A stretch of DNA of 64,000 nucleotides from Aurantimonas marina (GTDB lineage: Bacteria > Pseudomonadota > Alphaproteobacteria > Rhizobiales > Rhizobiaceae): positions 124,001 through 188,000 of the forward strand of contig NZ_JADDXW010000004.1 of the NCBI RefSeq assembly GCF_017183135.1. The letters run 5' to 3'. How positions within the stretch are numbered: position 1 is the stretch's first letter; the number at the start of each line of letters is the position of its first letter. Positions 1 through 8,877 of this stretch are shown here, one piece after another. A program made the position numbers and the translations under genes. Below the pieces are notes generated by a model. The model had not been told where the DNA came from, ran no database searches, and saw only the letters and a list, made by a program, of their open reading frames with translations.

Positions 1-53
1 TGGCCTCGGAAGTGGCGGCGGTCGTCGATCCGTCCGTGGGTTCGGGCGACTGA
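1..53 (+). CDS. C-terminal end of an unidentified protein (partial)
   Basis: An open frame enters from the left edge and ends at the TGA at 51-53. The last residues read ASEVAAVVDPSVGSGD, an ordinary acidic, Ala/Val-rich tail with no recognisable motif. The gene begins outside the window, so no function can be given. The reading is supported by the frame being open to the edge and by a promoter-like element and the next gene following it on the same strand. Confidence 0.45.
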   Translation, partial: ASEVAAVVDPSVGSGD

Positions 54-70
54 ACTCCGACTATTATAAT
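41..70 (+). promoter_or_regulatory. Candidate promoter for the nitroreductase operon
   Basis: A perfect TATAAT lies at 65-70 in otherwise GC-rich DNA, directly after the stop of the preceding gene. The best -35 match, TTCGGG at 41-46 with an 18-base spacer, is weak. Transcription from here would give a leader of about 60 bases before the TTG start at 138. The -10 alone is the evidence. Confidence 0.4.
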
Positions 71-137
71 TGGCGGGCAACGAAGCGTCCCGATATCCCG
101 TGACCGTTCCACCTGATCGCTACCGAAAGATGGCCAC

Positions 138-722
138 TTGACCGACTCGTTTACGCTCCTGTCCACGCGCCGTTCCATTCCCATTCCGATGCTGGCTGCG
201 CCCGCGCCGGAGGGGGCGGACCTGGACGCGATTCTATCCGCCGCCGTGCGCGTGCCCGACCATGGCAAGCTCGCGCCCTGGCGCTTCATCCTCTATCGTG
301 GCGAAGCGGCCGAGCGGATCGGCGCCGCGCTCGCCGCGCTGGTCGAGCGACGCGAGGGGGGGCCGTTGTCCGAGACGCGGCGGCGGGTCGAAGCCACCCG
401 CTTCAGCCGCAGTCCATTGGTGATCGCCGTCGTTTCGACCGCGAAAGAGCATGTGAAGATCCCGATATGGGAGCAGGTGCTGTCCGGCGGCGCGGCGGCG
501 ATGAATCTTGCCAACGCTGTTCACGCCAAGGGTTACGCCGCCAATTGGGTGACGGAATGGGTCGCCTATGACGAGCAGGCGAAGGCTATCCTCGGCATTC
601 GGCGGGACGAGAAGGTCGTCGGCTTCATCCATGTTGGCACGCCGCAGGAACCGCCGTCGGAGCGTCCGCGCCCTGCATTGGCCGACGTCGTCAGCGAAGC
701 GCGCGCCCCGGGTGACGGGTGA
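138..722 (+). CDS. Nitroreductase family protein (YdjA-like)
   Basis: An FMN-dependent oxidoreductase of 194 residues, the short single-domain form of the nitroreductase superfamily. Residues 11-13 (RRS) are the usual phosphate-contacting start of the FMN site. Residues 40-50 (PDHGKLAPWRF) match the signature of the YdjA-type subgroup, and residues 162-178 (GFIHVGTPQEPPSERPR) match its C-terminal FMN-contacting region. The family reduces nitro compounds or quinones with NAD(P)H; the natural substrate is unknown. The start is TTG at 138, since the nearby ATG at 130 runs into a stop at once. Its stop shares one base with the next gene's ATG, so the two flavoprotein genes are probably translationally coupled. 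Confidence 0.85.
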   Translation: MTDSFTLLSTRRSIPIPMLAAPAPEGADLDAILSAAVRVPDHGKLAPWRFILYRGEAAERIGAALAALVERREGGPLSETRRRVEATRFSRSPLVIAVVSTAKEHVKIPIWEQVLSGGAAAMNLANAVHAKGYAANWVTEWVAYDEQAKAILGIRRDEKVVGFIHVGTPQEPPSERPRPALADVVSEARAPGDG

Positions 723-1345
723 TGCTGTTCTACACGACCGATCGGAACGATCACGGCCTGTCTCATGACCCGTTCAAGGCGATCGTCGCGCCGCGGCCGA
801 TCGGCTGGATCTCGACGCGGGCCAAGGACGGTTCGGTCAATCTCGCGCCCTACAGTTTCTTCAACGCGATCAGCGATCGGCCGAAGCTCGTCATGTTTTC
901 CTCGGTTGGCATGAAGGATTCCGCCAGTTTCGCAATCGAAACCGGCGAGTTCGTCGCCAATCTCGCGACGCGTCAACTGGCCACGCAGATGAACCAGACG
1001 TCCGCGGTGGCCGAGCGCGGAACCAGCGAGTTCGGTTTTTCGGGCTTGACCGAAGCGCCGTCGAGGCTGGTTGCCGCCCCCCGTGTCGCCGAAAGCCCGG
1101 CGGCGCTGGAGTGCCGCGTGACCCATTCGTTCCGGCCGACCGGACTGAACGGGGAACCGTCGGAGAACGTCGTTGTGATCGGCCAGGTAGTCGGGATTCA
1201 CATCGACGAGGCGATTCTCAAGGACGGCGTGATCGACATGGCCCTCGCGGCGCCGCTCTCCCGACTCGGCTATCTCGACTATGCGGTGGCCGATCAGGTT
1301 TTCCAGATGGCGCGGCCCCGAAGCCCCGACGGCGGCGAGGTTTAG
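722..1345 (+). CDS. Flavin reductase-like domain protein (FMN-binding split barrel)
   Basis: A 207-residue protein with the flavin reductase-like fold. Typical features are the early IVAPRPIGWIST segment, then APYSFFNAISDRP, which lines the FMN site, and VMFSSVGMKDS with a later FVANLA. This subgroup (annotated as flavin reductase family or DUF447-like FMN-binding proteins) is widespread in alphaproteobacteria, and its physiological substrate is not established. The ATG at 722 overlaps the stop of the nitroreductase by one base; a GTG lies one codon earlier at 719. Pairing with a nitroreductase suggests a shared role in reductive flavin chemistry, which is inference from context. Confidence 0.85.
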   Translation: MLFYTTDRNDHGLSHDPFKAIVAPRPIGWISTRAKDGSVNLAPYSFFNAISDRPKLVMFSSVGMKDSASFAIETGEFVANLATRQLATQMNQTSAVAERGTSEFGFSGLTEAPSRLVAAPRVAESPAALECRVTHSFRPTGLNGEPSENVVVIGQVVGIHIDEAILKDGVIDMALAAPLSRLGYLDYAVADQVFQMARPRSPDGGEV

Positions 1346-1455
1346 ATGCCCCCGCGACAGCTTGAGCCGGGACGAGTCGCTATGGTGAACGAAACCTAAA
1401 CCTTTGCTGGCCAGTATCGACCGTGAAGTCGGTAGCGGAAGAGGTCGCGTTTCCC

Positions 1456-2595
1456 ATGATCGTCCAGCGGTTCGTCAAATGGTGCGAGACGGCCAACAGC
1501 GCCCAGCGCGCGGAGGGCGCGACAATTCTTGCGCGCGCCTTCGTCGAGGGTCGCATCACGCCCGAGGAGCAGTCCGGGGCCGAGGCGGCCTTGACCCTTA
1601 TGCTCGACGATCCATCGCCGAAGGTCCGTCTGGCGCTCGCTGAGGGTCTTGCCGATGACAGTCGGGTTCCCCGCCCGGTGCTCCTCAGCCTCTGCGAGGA
1701 CAGTCCGGCGATCGCCGGCGTCGTCGCCAGCCGTTCTCCGGCGCTGCGTGACGACGAGCTGATCGACCTGGCGGCAAGCGGTCCCGCCGAGTTGCGCACT
1801 GCGATCGCCGCCCGGCGCAGGGTGTCGACGCGCGTTGCGGCGGCGATCGCCGAGGTGGCGGAACCGGGCAGTTGTATAACGCTGCTCGAGAACCAAGCTG
1901 CCGCGATCGCCGGCGTAAGCTTCCGGCGAATTGCCGAACGGCATGGCGCCAATGCGTCGGTACGCGGTGCGCTGCTCGATCGTTCCGATTTGCCGGCGAC
2001 TGTGCGCCAGACAATGATCCTTTGCACTGGCCAGGCGCTCGCAGCGCTGCCGATACTGCGCAACCTCGTCGGCGCGGACCGGGCCGAGCGGACGGCTTTC
2101 GACGCCTGCGAACGGGCGACGGCGCTGCTTGCGGAAACCGTTCCGGAGGTCGAAATTCCCGCACTGGTCGAACATTTGCGGGCCAGCGGCCAGCTCAACG
2201 TCGCCTTTCTTCTACGCACGGTCTGCGCCGGGAACATCGACCTGTTCGCCGCTGCGCTGGTGCGATTGTCCTCGATGTCGGAACGACGTGTCCGGTCGAT
2301 CCTTGCCGAGGGTCGCGATGGTGCCTTCCGTACCATGATAACCAGATGCGGGCTTCCATCCGTCGCCACGCCGCTTTTCCTGATTGCCGTGGGGGTCTGG
2401 CGCGAGATCGCATCGGGAAAACGCGTCGTCGCCGTAGAGGGCGTGCCGCAGCTGATCATGCAGCGACTCGTTGCAGCTTCGACGGATCGATCGCGGACCG
2501 CGGGCTTCGAGGCCATGATGCGGTTTCTGTACCGGCTGGCCGGCGAGACCGAACGGGACGCGGCACGGGAGCAGGCCCGCAGCCTGGCCGCCTGA
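1456..2595 (+). CDS. DUF2336 domain-containing protein
   Basis: A 379-residue protein of the alphaproteobacterial DUF2336 family. It is almost entirely alpha-helical and built of HEAT-like helical repeats; the segment LMLDDPSPKVRLALAEGLADD near residues 45-65 is the family hallmark. No enzymatic motif is visible. Some members have been linked to regulation, but there is no general function. I place the start at the ATG at 1456 because family members begin with MIV-type residues and a purine-rich site (GGAAGAGG, 1437-1444) lies upstream; the GTG at 1423 has no such site. A strong hairpin follows the stop. Confidence 0.85.
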   Translation: MIVQRFVKWCETANSAQRAEGATILARAFVEGRITPEEQSGAEAALTLMLDDPSPKVRLALAEGLADDSRVPRPVLLSLCEDSPAIAGVVASRSPALRDDELIDLAASGPAELRTAIAARRRVSTRVAAAIAEVAEPGSCITLLENQAAAIAGVSFRRIAERHGANASVRGALLDRSDLPATVRQTMILCTGQALAALPILRNLVGADRAERTAFDACERATALLAETVPEVEIPALVEHLRASGQLNVAFLLRTVCAGNIDLFAAALVRLSSMSERRVRSILAEGRDGAFRTMITRCGLPSVATPLFLIAVGVWREIASGKRVVAVEGVPQLIMQRLVAASTDRSRTAGFEAMMRFLYRLAGETERDAAREQARSLAA

Positions 2596-2604
2596 GCCCG
2601 TCCG

Positions 2605-2680
2605 CCTTGCCCGAAGGATATCGGGCAAGGAACGCTCGCCGCTAGCGGGTCTGAAAGGACATCTGGGAGCTCCTGCTCCC
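2605..2680 (+). terminator. Two hairpins after the DUF2336 gene, likely terminator
   Basis: A perfect 10-bp stem (CCTTGCCCGA at 2605-2614 with its complement at 2621-2630, 6-base loop) starts nine bases after the stop. A second stem (GGGAGC at 2665-2670, GCTCCC at 2675-2680) follows and is trailed by TT. There is no long T run, so this may be a weak or Rho-assisted terminator. Confidence 0.5.
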
Positions 2681-2841
2681 TTGGTACGATATCCGCGAAC
2701 GCTCGTCTCGATCGGACGCGTCGGCGCGAGTTGACGATCTGTTGATCCGCGTCAATGCGTGGCGCCTATCAGTGCTTCTTTGTTGAAAATCGAGGTCGTC
2801 ATGATCGGCGGATTCCATCTGCGACCCTCGGAGGACGTCGG

Positions 2842-2978
2842 ATGCCCCGATTTATCCACATCGACATCGCAGCGGACAACCCGGAACGGGCCGTCGTCTG
2901 GTCTCGTTCAAAGGCGCCGAAGGCAATGCTTTCGCGATTCTGGAGCCCGTCCTGAGCAACCCGTTCGCCGACAAGTAA
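2842..2978 (+). pseudogene. Remnant of a glyoxalase/VOC-superfamily gene with internal deletion
   Basis: An ATG at 2842 with a GGAGGA ribosome binding site upstream opens the typical VOC N-terminus MPRFIHIDIAADNPERAV. After about 19 residues the similarity stops. A typical VOC C-terminus (VSFKGAEGNAFAILEPVL...NPFADK, stop at 2976-2978) then appears in another reading frame from about 2901. VOC proteins of this type have about 115-125 residues, so roughly 70-80 residues from the middle are missing and the two ends are out of frame. The open frame from the ATG ends at 2955. The gene is therefore a dead remnant; the original enzyme may have been a dioxygenase or glyoxalase-like protein. Confidence 0.65.
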
Positions 2979-3031
2979 TCCGGTCGCACTCTCATCTGCC
3001 GGCAACTGGCGGGCTGTCTGGACGGCGTTCG

Positions 3032-3805
3032 CTAATAGCGAAATTGTTCGGCGAGAATCCGTTCGTCCCAAGAATGATCGTGATCGAACAGAATGAGCCC
3101 GGTGTCGTTGAGCGATTCGGAAATCGTGATTCGGTGGACGGATTTCACTTCGGTGGCATCGGCGACGGCATTCACGGGACGCTTTTCCGGTTCAAGGACG
3201 ACGATTTCGACCGTCTGATGATTTGGCAGCAGCGCCCCGCGCCACCGACGTGGACGGAACGGGCTGACCGGCGTCAACGCCAGCAACGGCGCGTCCACCG
3301 GGATGATCGGGCCTTGCGCCGACAGATTGTAAGCAGTCGAGCCGATCGGGGTCGCCACCATTACGCCGTCGCAGACGAGTTCGTCCAGCCGAACCTTGCC
3401 GTCGATCGAAATCTGTAGCCGGGCCGCCTGGTAGGACTGGCGGAAAATCGCCACCTCGTTGATCGCCAACGCCTTGTGGACGGTGCCGGCGGCGTCGACG
3501 GCGGTCATGGCGAGCGGGTGGATGGCGTTTTCGATCGCCGCCGCTAGGCGTTCCTTGAGGCCGTCCTCCCGATAGTCGTTCATCAGGAAGCCGATCGTGC
3601 CCTTGTTCATGCCGTAGATCGGTGTGCCGCTGCCCATGAATCGATGCAGCGTCTGGAGCATGAAGCCGTCGCCCCCGAGCGCGACCACCACGTCGGCATT
3701 GTCCTCGCGATCATTGCCGTAGAGCGCGGACAGCCGGTGGGCGGCCTCCTGGGCGGCCGGGCTCTCACTGGCAACGAAGGTGATGGATTGGATTGGGCGT
3801 GACAT
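3032..3805 (-). CDS. nadK: NAD kinase
   Basis: ATP-NAD kinase, which phosphorylates NAD to NADP in the cytoplasm. The 257-residue length is normal for alphaproteobacteria. The diagnostic GGDG motif is at residues 44-47, the NE pair at 116-117 and the conserved [20 protein letters not shown] block at 146-165. The start is the ATG complementary to 3803-3805; no strong ribosome binding site is visible. It is transcribed alone, against its plus-strand neighbours, between the VOC remnant and tRNA-Thr. Confidence 0.95.
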   Translation of the reverse strand: MSRPIQSITFVASESPAAQEAAHRLSALYGNDREDNADVVVALGGDGFMLQTLHRFMGSGTPIYGMNKGTIGFLMNDYREDGLKERLAAAIENAIHPLAMTAVDAAGTVHKALAINEVAIFRQSYQAARLQISIDGKVRLDELVCDGVMVATPIGSTAYNLSAQGPIIPVDAPLLALTPVSPFRPRRWRGALLPNHQTVEIVVLEPEKRPVNAVADATEVKSVHRITISESLNDTGLILFDHDHSWDERILAEQFRY

Positions 3806-3977
3806 CGGTCGGCGCGGGGCTCGGCTTTTCTCGGCTTTTCAAGGATGCGGATCGGGGCTGCGGTGTCGGAGGGTGAGACCTAGCGCGGTGGGTGGCCGAG
3901 GCCAAGCGCGGCCGTGGCTGTCCGCTGGCAAAAACCCGCTGCACAGGGCCCGACAAATATGCTATGGGCCGCGCCGG

Positions 3978-4052
3978 GCCGGATTAGCTCAGCGGTAGAG
4001 CAGCGGTTTTGTAAACCGAAGGTCGGGGGTTCAATCCCCTCATCCGGCACCA
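3978..4052 (+). tRNA. trnT: tRNA-Thr (anticodon TGT)
   Basis: A complete cloverleaf: the acceptor arm GCCGGAT pairs with ATCCGGC, the D arm has GCTC/GAGC, the anticodon loop is TTTGTAA (anticodon TGT), and the T arm GGGGG-TTCAATC-CCCCT ends in an encoded CCA at 4050-4052. The first pair of the anticodon stem is a G-A mismatch. A TATGCT hexamer at 3958-3963 is a plausible -10 element. The gene stands alone between nadK and the FNT gene. Confidence 0.95.
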
Positions 4053-4150
4053 GACAAACATCCTAAATTCCGATGATTCCCTGTGCTTCTTGCGATGGCC
4101 GACTATCTGGCGTGGTGTCTGCCGCATAATGCCGCCGGAGAAGGATGCCC

Positions 4151-5011
4151 ATGCCCGCTGATATATCGGCCGATTCGCAGTCGTCGCATCAGGATCTCGA
4201 CGGTGAACGCGCGGGCAACCCACAAAAGGAACCGGGAAGTAGCAACCGGCTTCGACGGGCCAGTGCCCAGGCGATCCACGACGCCATTCTGGCTGATGGC
4301 GAAGAGGAACTCTCTCGTCCGGTGATGGCCCTCTTTTGGTCCGGCATAGCAGCCGGCTTGGCGATGGGTTTATCCCTGGCCGCAGAGGGGCTCTTGAGCG
4401 CAGGTCTTCCGAAAACAGACTGGGAACCCCTGATTTCAAGCTTCGGCTATACGATCGGCTTCGTGGTTGTTGTACTGGGACGTCAGCAGCTGTTCACCGA
4501 AAATACCCTTACCGTCGTGCTGCCTGTCCTTGAACAGAGAACCCTGTCGGCACTCGGCCTCATGCTCCGCCTCTGGGCAGTGATACTCGTGACGAACGTC
4601 GTCGGAACACTGCTGTTCGCGGCGGTGGCTGCCCATACCGACATTTTCAGCCCGGATGCGCGGGAGGCTTTTAGTGAAATCGGTCAGAAGGCCGCAGAGG
4701 CGGGTTTCTGGTTGACCATGCTTCGGGCGGTCGTTGCCGGTTGGCTGATCGCGCTGATGGTCTGGCTTCTTCCGGAAGCAGGTGCGGCTAAGATTTTTGT
4801 GATCTTGATCCTCACCTATGTCATCAGCCTGGGTGATTTCGCGCATGTGATCGCCGGATCGGCCGAAGTCGCATTTGCTGCCTTTTCGGGAACGGCTAGC
4901 TGGACCGACTACTGGCTGGGTTACATGCTCCCGACGCTGCTTGGAAATGTTGCAGGCGGCGTGACCTTTGTCGCCGTCCTCAACCACGCACAAGTTCAGA
5001 GTAAATCTTGA
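4151..5011 (+). CDS. Formate/nitrite transporter (FNT) family protein, YfdC-like
   Basis: An inner-membrane channel of the FNT family (286 residues from this start). A hydrophilic N-terminal tail of about 55 residues is followed by six predicted membrane spans, among them a segment around ALFWSGIAAGLAMGLSLAAEG, one around GYTIGFVVVVLGRQQLFTENT, and a final one around MLPTLLGNVAGGVTFVAVLNH. The LFTENT element and the long soluble N-terminus resemble YfdC rather than FocA or NirC, so the transported anion is uncertain. The ATG at 4151 fits the GGAG site at 4137-4140 better than the ATG at 4145. The gene converges with rlmB across a hairpin. Confidence 0.85.
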   Translation: MPADISADSQSSHQDLDGERAGNPQKEPGSSNRLRRASAQAIHDAILADGEEELSRPVMALFWSGIAAGLAMGLSLAAEGLLSAGLPKTDWEPLISSFGYTIGFVVVVLGRQQLFTENTLTVVLPVLEQRTLSALGLMLRLWAVILVTNVVGTLLFAAVAAHTDIFSPDAREAFSEIGQKAAEAGFWLTMLRAVVAGWLIALMVWLLPEAGAAKIFVILILTYVISLGDFAHVIAGSAEVAFAAFSGTASWTDYWLGYMLPTLLGNVAGGVTFVAVLNHAQVQSKS

Positions 5012-5050
5012 CTTACAACTATGGCGGGCCGTTTCGCTCGTCCGGCGGAT

Positions 5051-5066
5051 GCGGGCATTCGCCCGC
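5051..5066. terminator. Hairpin between convergent FNT and rlmB genes
   Basis: GCGGGC-ATTC-GCCCGC forms a perfect 6-bp stem in the 67-base gap between the two convergent stops. Being symmetric, it could serve both strands. It has no adjoining T run. Confidence 0.4.
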
Positions 5067-5078
5067 CGGGCAGACCCG

Positions 5079-5930
5079 TCAGCCGAGGTGACGCCGCGTC
5101 GCGTATAGCGCGATGGCGGCGGCATTGGAAACATTGAGCGAGTGGATCGCGCCGCTCATCTCCAGCCGTGCCAACACATCGACCGTCGCCCTGGTCTTCT
5201 GGCGAAGTCCTTTGCCCTCGGCGCCGAGGACGATGGCGATCCTGTCGCCCGACAGCGCCGCCTCGATGCTCTCGGGCCCCTCCGAATCGAGGCCGACGGT
5301 GCGAAAGCCGCGTTTCGACAATTCCGTCAGCGCTTCGGCGAGATTGACGACTTCGATCTGAGGAACGTGCTCCAACGCCCCCGAGGCAGCCTTGGCGAGA
5401 ACACCGCCTTCGTGGGGCGAATGGCGGGCGGTTGTAACCAAGGCATCGACGTTGAAGGCCGTCGCCGAACGCAAAATTGCGCCGACATTGTGCGGGTCGG
5501 TCACCTGGTCCAGCACGAGGACGAGGCGGGCCTCTCCAAGGTTGGCCAGCCGACGGGCCGGCAACGGATCGGTCTCCAGCATGACGCCCTGGTGGACGGC
5601 GTCGCTTCCGAGTTCGGAATCGAGCTGTCTTGGCTCGACGAGCTCGACCGGGCAGCGGAGCTGATCCTCGGCCATGTCGAGCCGAGCCAAGGCATTGCGC
5701 GTCGCGAGCAAGCGGTGGAGCTTGCGACGCGGGTTGCGAAGCGCCGCGGCGACCGTGTGCAGTCCGTAGAGCCGGACGCGCCCCGCCGGTTCCGGGCGAC
5801 CGGGCTGGGCCGGCTTGCCTTGGCGGAGCTGCGACGTGCCGTCCTCGCCTCGCTTGCGGTCGCGATGGGCGCGCCGCAGCTTGGCATAATGGGAATCCTT
5901 GGGTGTGTGTGTCGTGGTGTCGTCGCTCAT
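5079..5930 (-). CDS. rlmB: 23S rRNA (guanosine-2'-O-)-methyltransferase RlmB
   Basis: A SPOUT-class RNA methyltransferase (TrmH family) that uses S-adenosylmethionine to methylate the ribose of G2251 (E. coli numbering) in 23S rRNA. It has 283 residues. A basic, disordered N-terminus of about 50 residues precedes the substrate-binding domain (about 52-125). The SPOUT domain shows motif 1 (DPHNVGAILRSATAFN, 145-160), motif 2 (IVLGAEGKGL, 233-242) and motif 3 (SLNVSNAAAIALY, 264-276) of the knotted cofactor site. The start is the ATG complementary to 5928-5930. The closest alternative, tRNA methyltransferase TrmH, is less likely given the N-terminal domain and motif 3. Confidence 0.92.
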   Translation of the reverse strand: MSDDTTTHTPKDSHYAKLRRAHRDRKRGEDGTSQLRQGKPAQPGRPEPAGRVRLYGLHTVAAALRNPRRKLHRLLATRNALARLDMAEDQLRCPVELVEPRQLDSELGSDAVHQGVMLETDPLPARRLANLGEARLVLVLDQVTDPHNVGAILRSATAFNVDALVTTARHSPHEGGVLAKAASGALEHVPQIEVVNLAEALTELSKRGFRTVGLDSEGPESIEAALSGDRIAIVLGAEGKGLRQKTRATVDVLARLEMSGAIHSLNVSNAAAIALYATRRHLG

Positions 5931-6056
5931 CGCTGCTGCTTATCGTAGCTGGTGCCGGGGCTCAATGCGCGGGCTTCGGTGTGCGTGCCAGGCGAGGCGG
6001 GCGCGATCCTTCGTTTCGGTTCGTTGCCGATCGCAAAAACGCGAGGCGGAGTGCCG

Positions 6057-6085
6057 TTGACAGATCGCTCCGAGCCTTTCATAAG
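6057..6085 (+). promoter_or_regulatory. Promoter for the trnY-trnG-tuf unit
   Basis: A consensus TTGACA at 6057-6062 is separated by exactly 17 bases from CATAAG at 6080-6085, about 80 bases before tRNA-Tyr. It is the best sigma-70-type promoter seen in the window and fits a stable-RNA/tuf transcription unit. Confidence 0.65.
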
Positions 6086-6167
6086 GCCGCTCGGAACTGC
6101 GGGGGTTGGCGAACACACCGCCGCGATCCATGTAAGGCCAAGCGCTTGCGCGTGTCGGCGGCAGTTC

Positions 6168-6252
6168 GGAGGGGTGTCCGAGTGGTTAAAGGAGACGGAC
6201 TGTAAATCCGTTCGCTATGCGTACGCTGGTTCGAATCCAGCCCCCTCCACCA
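6168..6252 (+). tRNA. trnY: tRNA-Tyr (anticodon GTA)
   Basis: A class II tRNA of 85 bases including the encoded CCA (6250-6252). The acceptor arm GGAGGGG pairs with CCCCTCC. The anticodon stem-loop ACGGA-CTGTAAA-TCCGT gives GTA. A long variable arm follows, and the T arm is GCTGG-TTCGAAT-CCAGC. Confidence 0.96.
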
Positions 6253-6274
6253 CTGCCGATCGTTTGCTAGAAGT

Positions 6275-6348
6275 GCGGGTATAGCTCAATGGTAGAGCAG
6301 CAGCCTTCCAAGCTGAATATGCGGGTTCGATTCCCGCTACCCGCTCCA
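6275..6348 (+). tRNA. trnG: tRNA-Gly (anticodon TCC)
   Basis: The acceptor arm GCGGGTA pairs with TACCCGC, the anticodon loop CTTCCAA gives TCC, the T arm is GCGGG-TTCGATT-CCCGC, and CCA is encoded at 6346-6348. It lies 22 bases after tRNA-Tyr and is probably processed from the same transcript. Confidence 0.96.
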
Positions 6349-6454
6349 AAGCCATAGCCGGGTCCGCGGGTCCGATGGTCGCCGCATCTCCCTGAAATCG
6401 ATCGTGTCACCGGGCGTCGCGTTGCACGGTTTTGTCGCGCCGCGGCTCGGACGC

Positions 6455-6483
6455 TTGTCATTGCCGGCCGCACTCGCTATGTG
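6455..6483 (+). promoter_or_regulatory. Possible additional promoter for the first tuf gene
   Basis: TTGTCA at 6455-6460 and TATGTG at 6478-6483 are spaced by 17 bases and lie 40 bases before the tuf start. The match is moderate. It would let tuf be expressed independently of the upstream tRNAs. Confidence 0.35.
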
Positions 6484-6522
6484 GCGCCGGAAAATAACCG
6501 CCTGCGAAGTTGGGAGTCGGCG

Positions 6523-7698
<1,176 letters not shown>

Positions 7699-7746
7699 GA
7701 TACGACTAGGCGGGGGCGTAACCGCTCCCCATCGTGAAGTAGTAGA

Positions 7747-7766
7747 CGGGCCCGCGAGGGCCCGTT
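7747..7766 (+). terminator. Hairpin after the first tuf gene
   Basis: ACGGGCCC-GCGA-GGGCCCGT forms a perfect 8-bp GC-rich stem with a tetraloop 48 bases after the tuf stop. The following bases (TCACGTTC) are only partly T-rich. It probably ends the trnY-trnG-tuf transcript. Confidence 0.55.
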
Positions 7767-7926
7767 CACGTTCGAGGGCGGCGCCTCGCGACGCGGCGGA
7801 TCGCCCGTGCGGATTGTCCTTCGACCCAACTCCGCGATCACTGCCCCTCGACCGGGCGGAAGCGTCTGGCGCGCGCGGCGCCATCTGCGCTAGAAACCAG
7901 CCGGAACGTTGCGAGGGGATCGCTAG

Positions 7927-8877
7927 TTGCGAGTGTGGACCGTCAGCGAAGAGAAGGCCGGCACGCTGACTCAGTGCCTTGGCGTTGCCGGCCATCTAAC
8001 GTCCGATCCGAAAATCCATGCGGTCGGGCGGCTACCCAAATGGCGACGCGGCCTGTTTTCTCCCTATCGCAGCGTCCGCGAGACCGAGCCCGACATCGTC
8101 ATTTCCTGTGGCTGGTTCGCCGAGCGTCACGTGGCGCGGATCAAGGAGCGCTTTGGCGGTCGGCCGCTCGCCGTGCATCTGCAGCCCCCGGCGCCACCGT
8201 CACGGGGAGTCTACGATCTCGCCTTCGTCTCCCGCCATGACTGGAAGAGCGATCGGCTTGAGGGCACCGAGTACCGTAGCATGATCGGCGTACCCCATCG
8301 CGTCGAACGGCCTCGGCTGGAGGAGCGACGGCGGGCGGCACGCGGGCGCTGGCTGTCGGCCTGGGATGACAGGCAGATCGTCGTGATGCTTCTCGGTGGG
8401 CCGAACGGCGCCTATGATTATGACGCGCCCACGATCGAACGTCTGGTCGGGACCGCCCGGCAACTGGCGGCGGATGACCGCCGGGTCCTCGTCTCCACGT
8501 CCCGCCGCAGCCGCCCCGAACTGCTGAACGCGCTGCTTCGGATCGATGACGAGCGCGTCGATGTATGGGATCGGACGGGTGGGAATCCCTATCACGACTA
8601 TCTCGCGGCGGCCGACGCGTTCCTGATCGGCAAAGACACAGTGACGATGCATTGCGAGGCGTTGACGTCCGGGCGTCCGGTCTACAGCCTCGACCTGGCG
8701 CCGATCGAGGGCGAGCGGCTAGAGAAATTTGAATGGTTTCACGCGGACCTGCAGGAGACGCTTCGGCTGACCCGACCTTTCGCGGGCGATCTCGCTCCCT
8801 ACGACTATGCGTTCAGTGACCAGGCGGAAGAGATTGCCCAGACAATCCAAGCGCATCACGAGACGACGCGTCGATGA
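7927..8877 (+). CDS. ELM1/DUF1022 family protein, putative GT-B-type sugar enzyme
   Basis: A 316-residue member of the family named after plant mitochondrial fission factor ELM1; the bacterial proteins have no demonstrated activity but have a GT-B-like layout. Visible family features are the N-terminal domain ending in PDIVISCGWFAERHVARI, the segment AVHLQPP, the DLAFVSRHDW element, and in the second half the nucleotide-site-like VVMLLGGPNGAYDYD and LLGKD-type stretch DAFLIGKDTVTMHCEAL near residue 235. The start is TTG at 7927 with GAGGGG upstream. It opens a plus-strand operon and overlaps the next gene by four bases (ATGA). A role in surface-glycan synthesis is inferred from its neighbours. 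Confidence 0.75.
   Translation: MRVWTVSEEKAGTLTQCLGVAGHLTSDPKIHAVGRLPKWRRGLFSPYRSVRETEPDIVISCGWFAERHVARIKERFGGRPLAVHLQPPAPPSRGVYDLAFVSRHDWKSDRLEGTEYRSMIGVPHRVERPRLEERRRAARGRWLSAWDDRQIVVMLLGGPNGAYDYDAPTIERLVGTARQLAADDRRVLVSTSRRSRPELLNALLRIDDERVDVWDRTGGNPYHDYLAAADAFLIGKDTVTMHCEALTSGRPVYSLDLAPIEGERLEKFEWFHADLQETLRLTRPFAGDLAPYDYAFSDQAEEIAQTIQAHHETTRR

Noticed and set aside
2852-2860. Perfect DnaA box TTATCCACA
   Set aside because: Single occurrence inside the VOC remnant where it encodes a conserved motif (FIHI). No cluster of boxes and no AT-rich unwinding region nearby, so not an origin.
2759-3418. A 219-codon plus-strand frame running into nadK
   Set aside because: Most of it is antisense to nadK, whose motifs are clear; the rest crosses the VOC remnant in the wrong frame.
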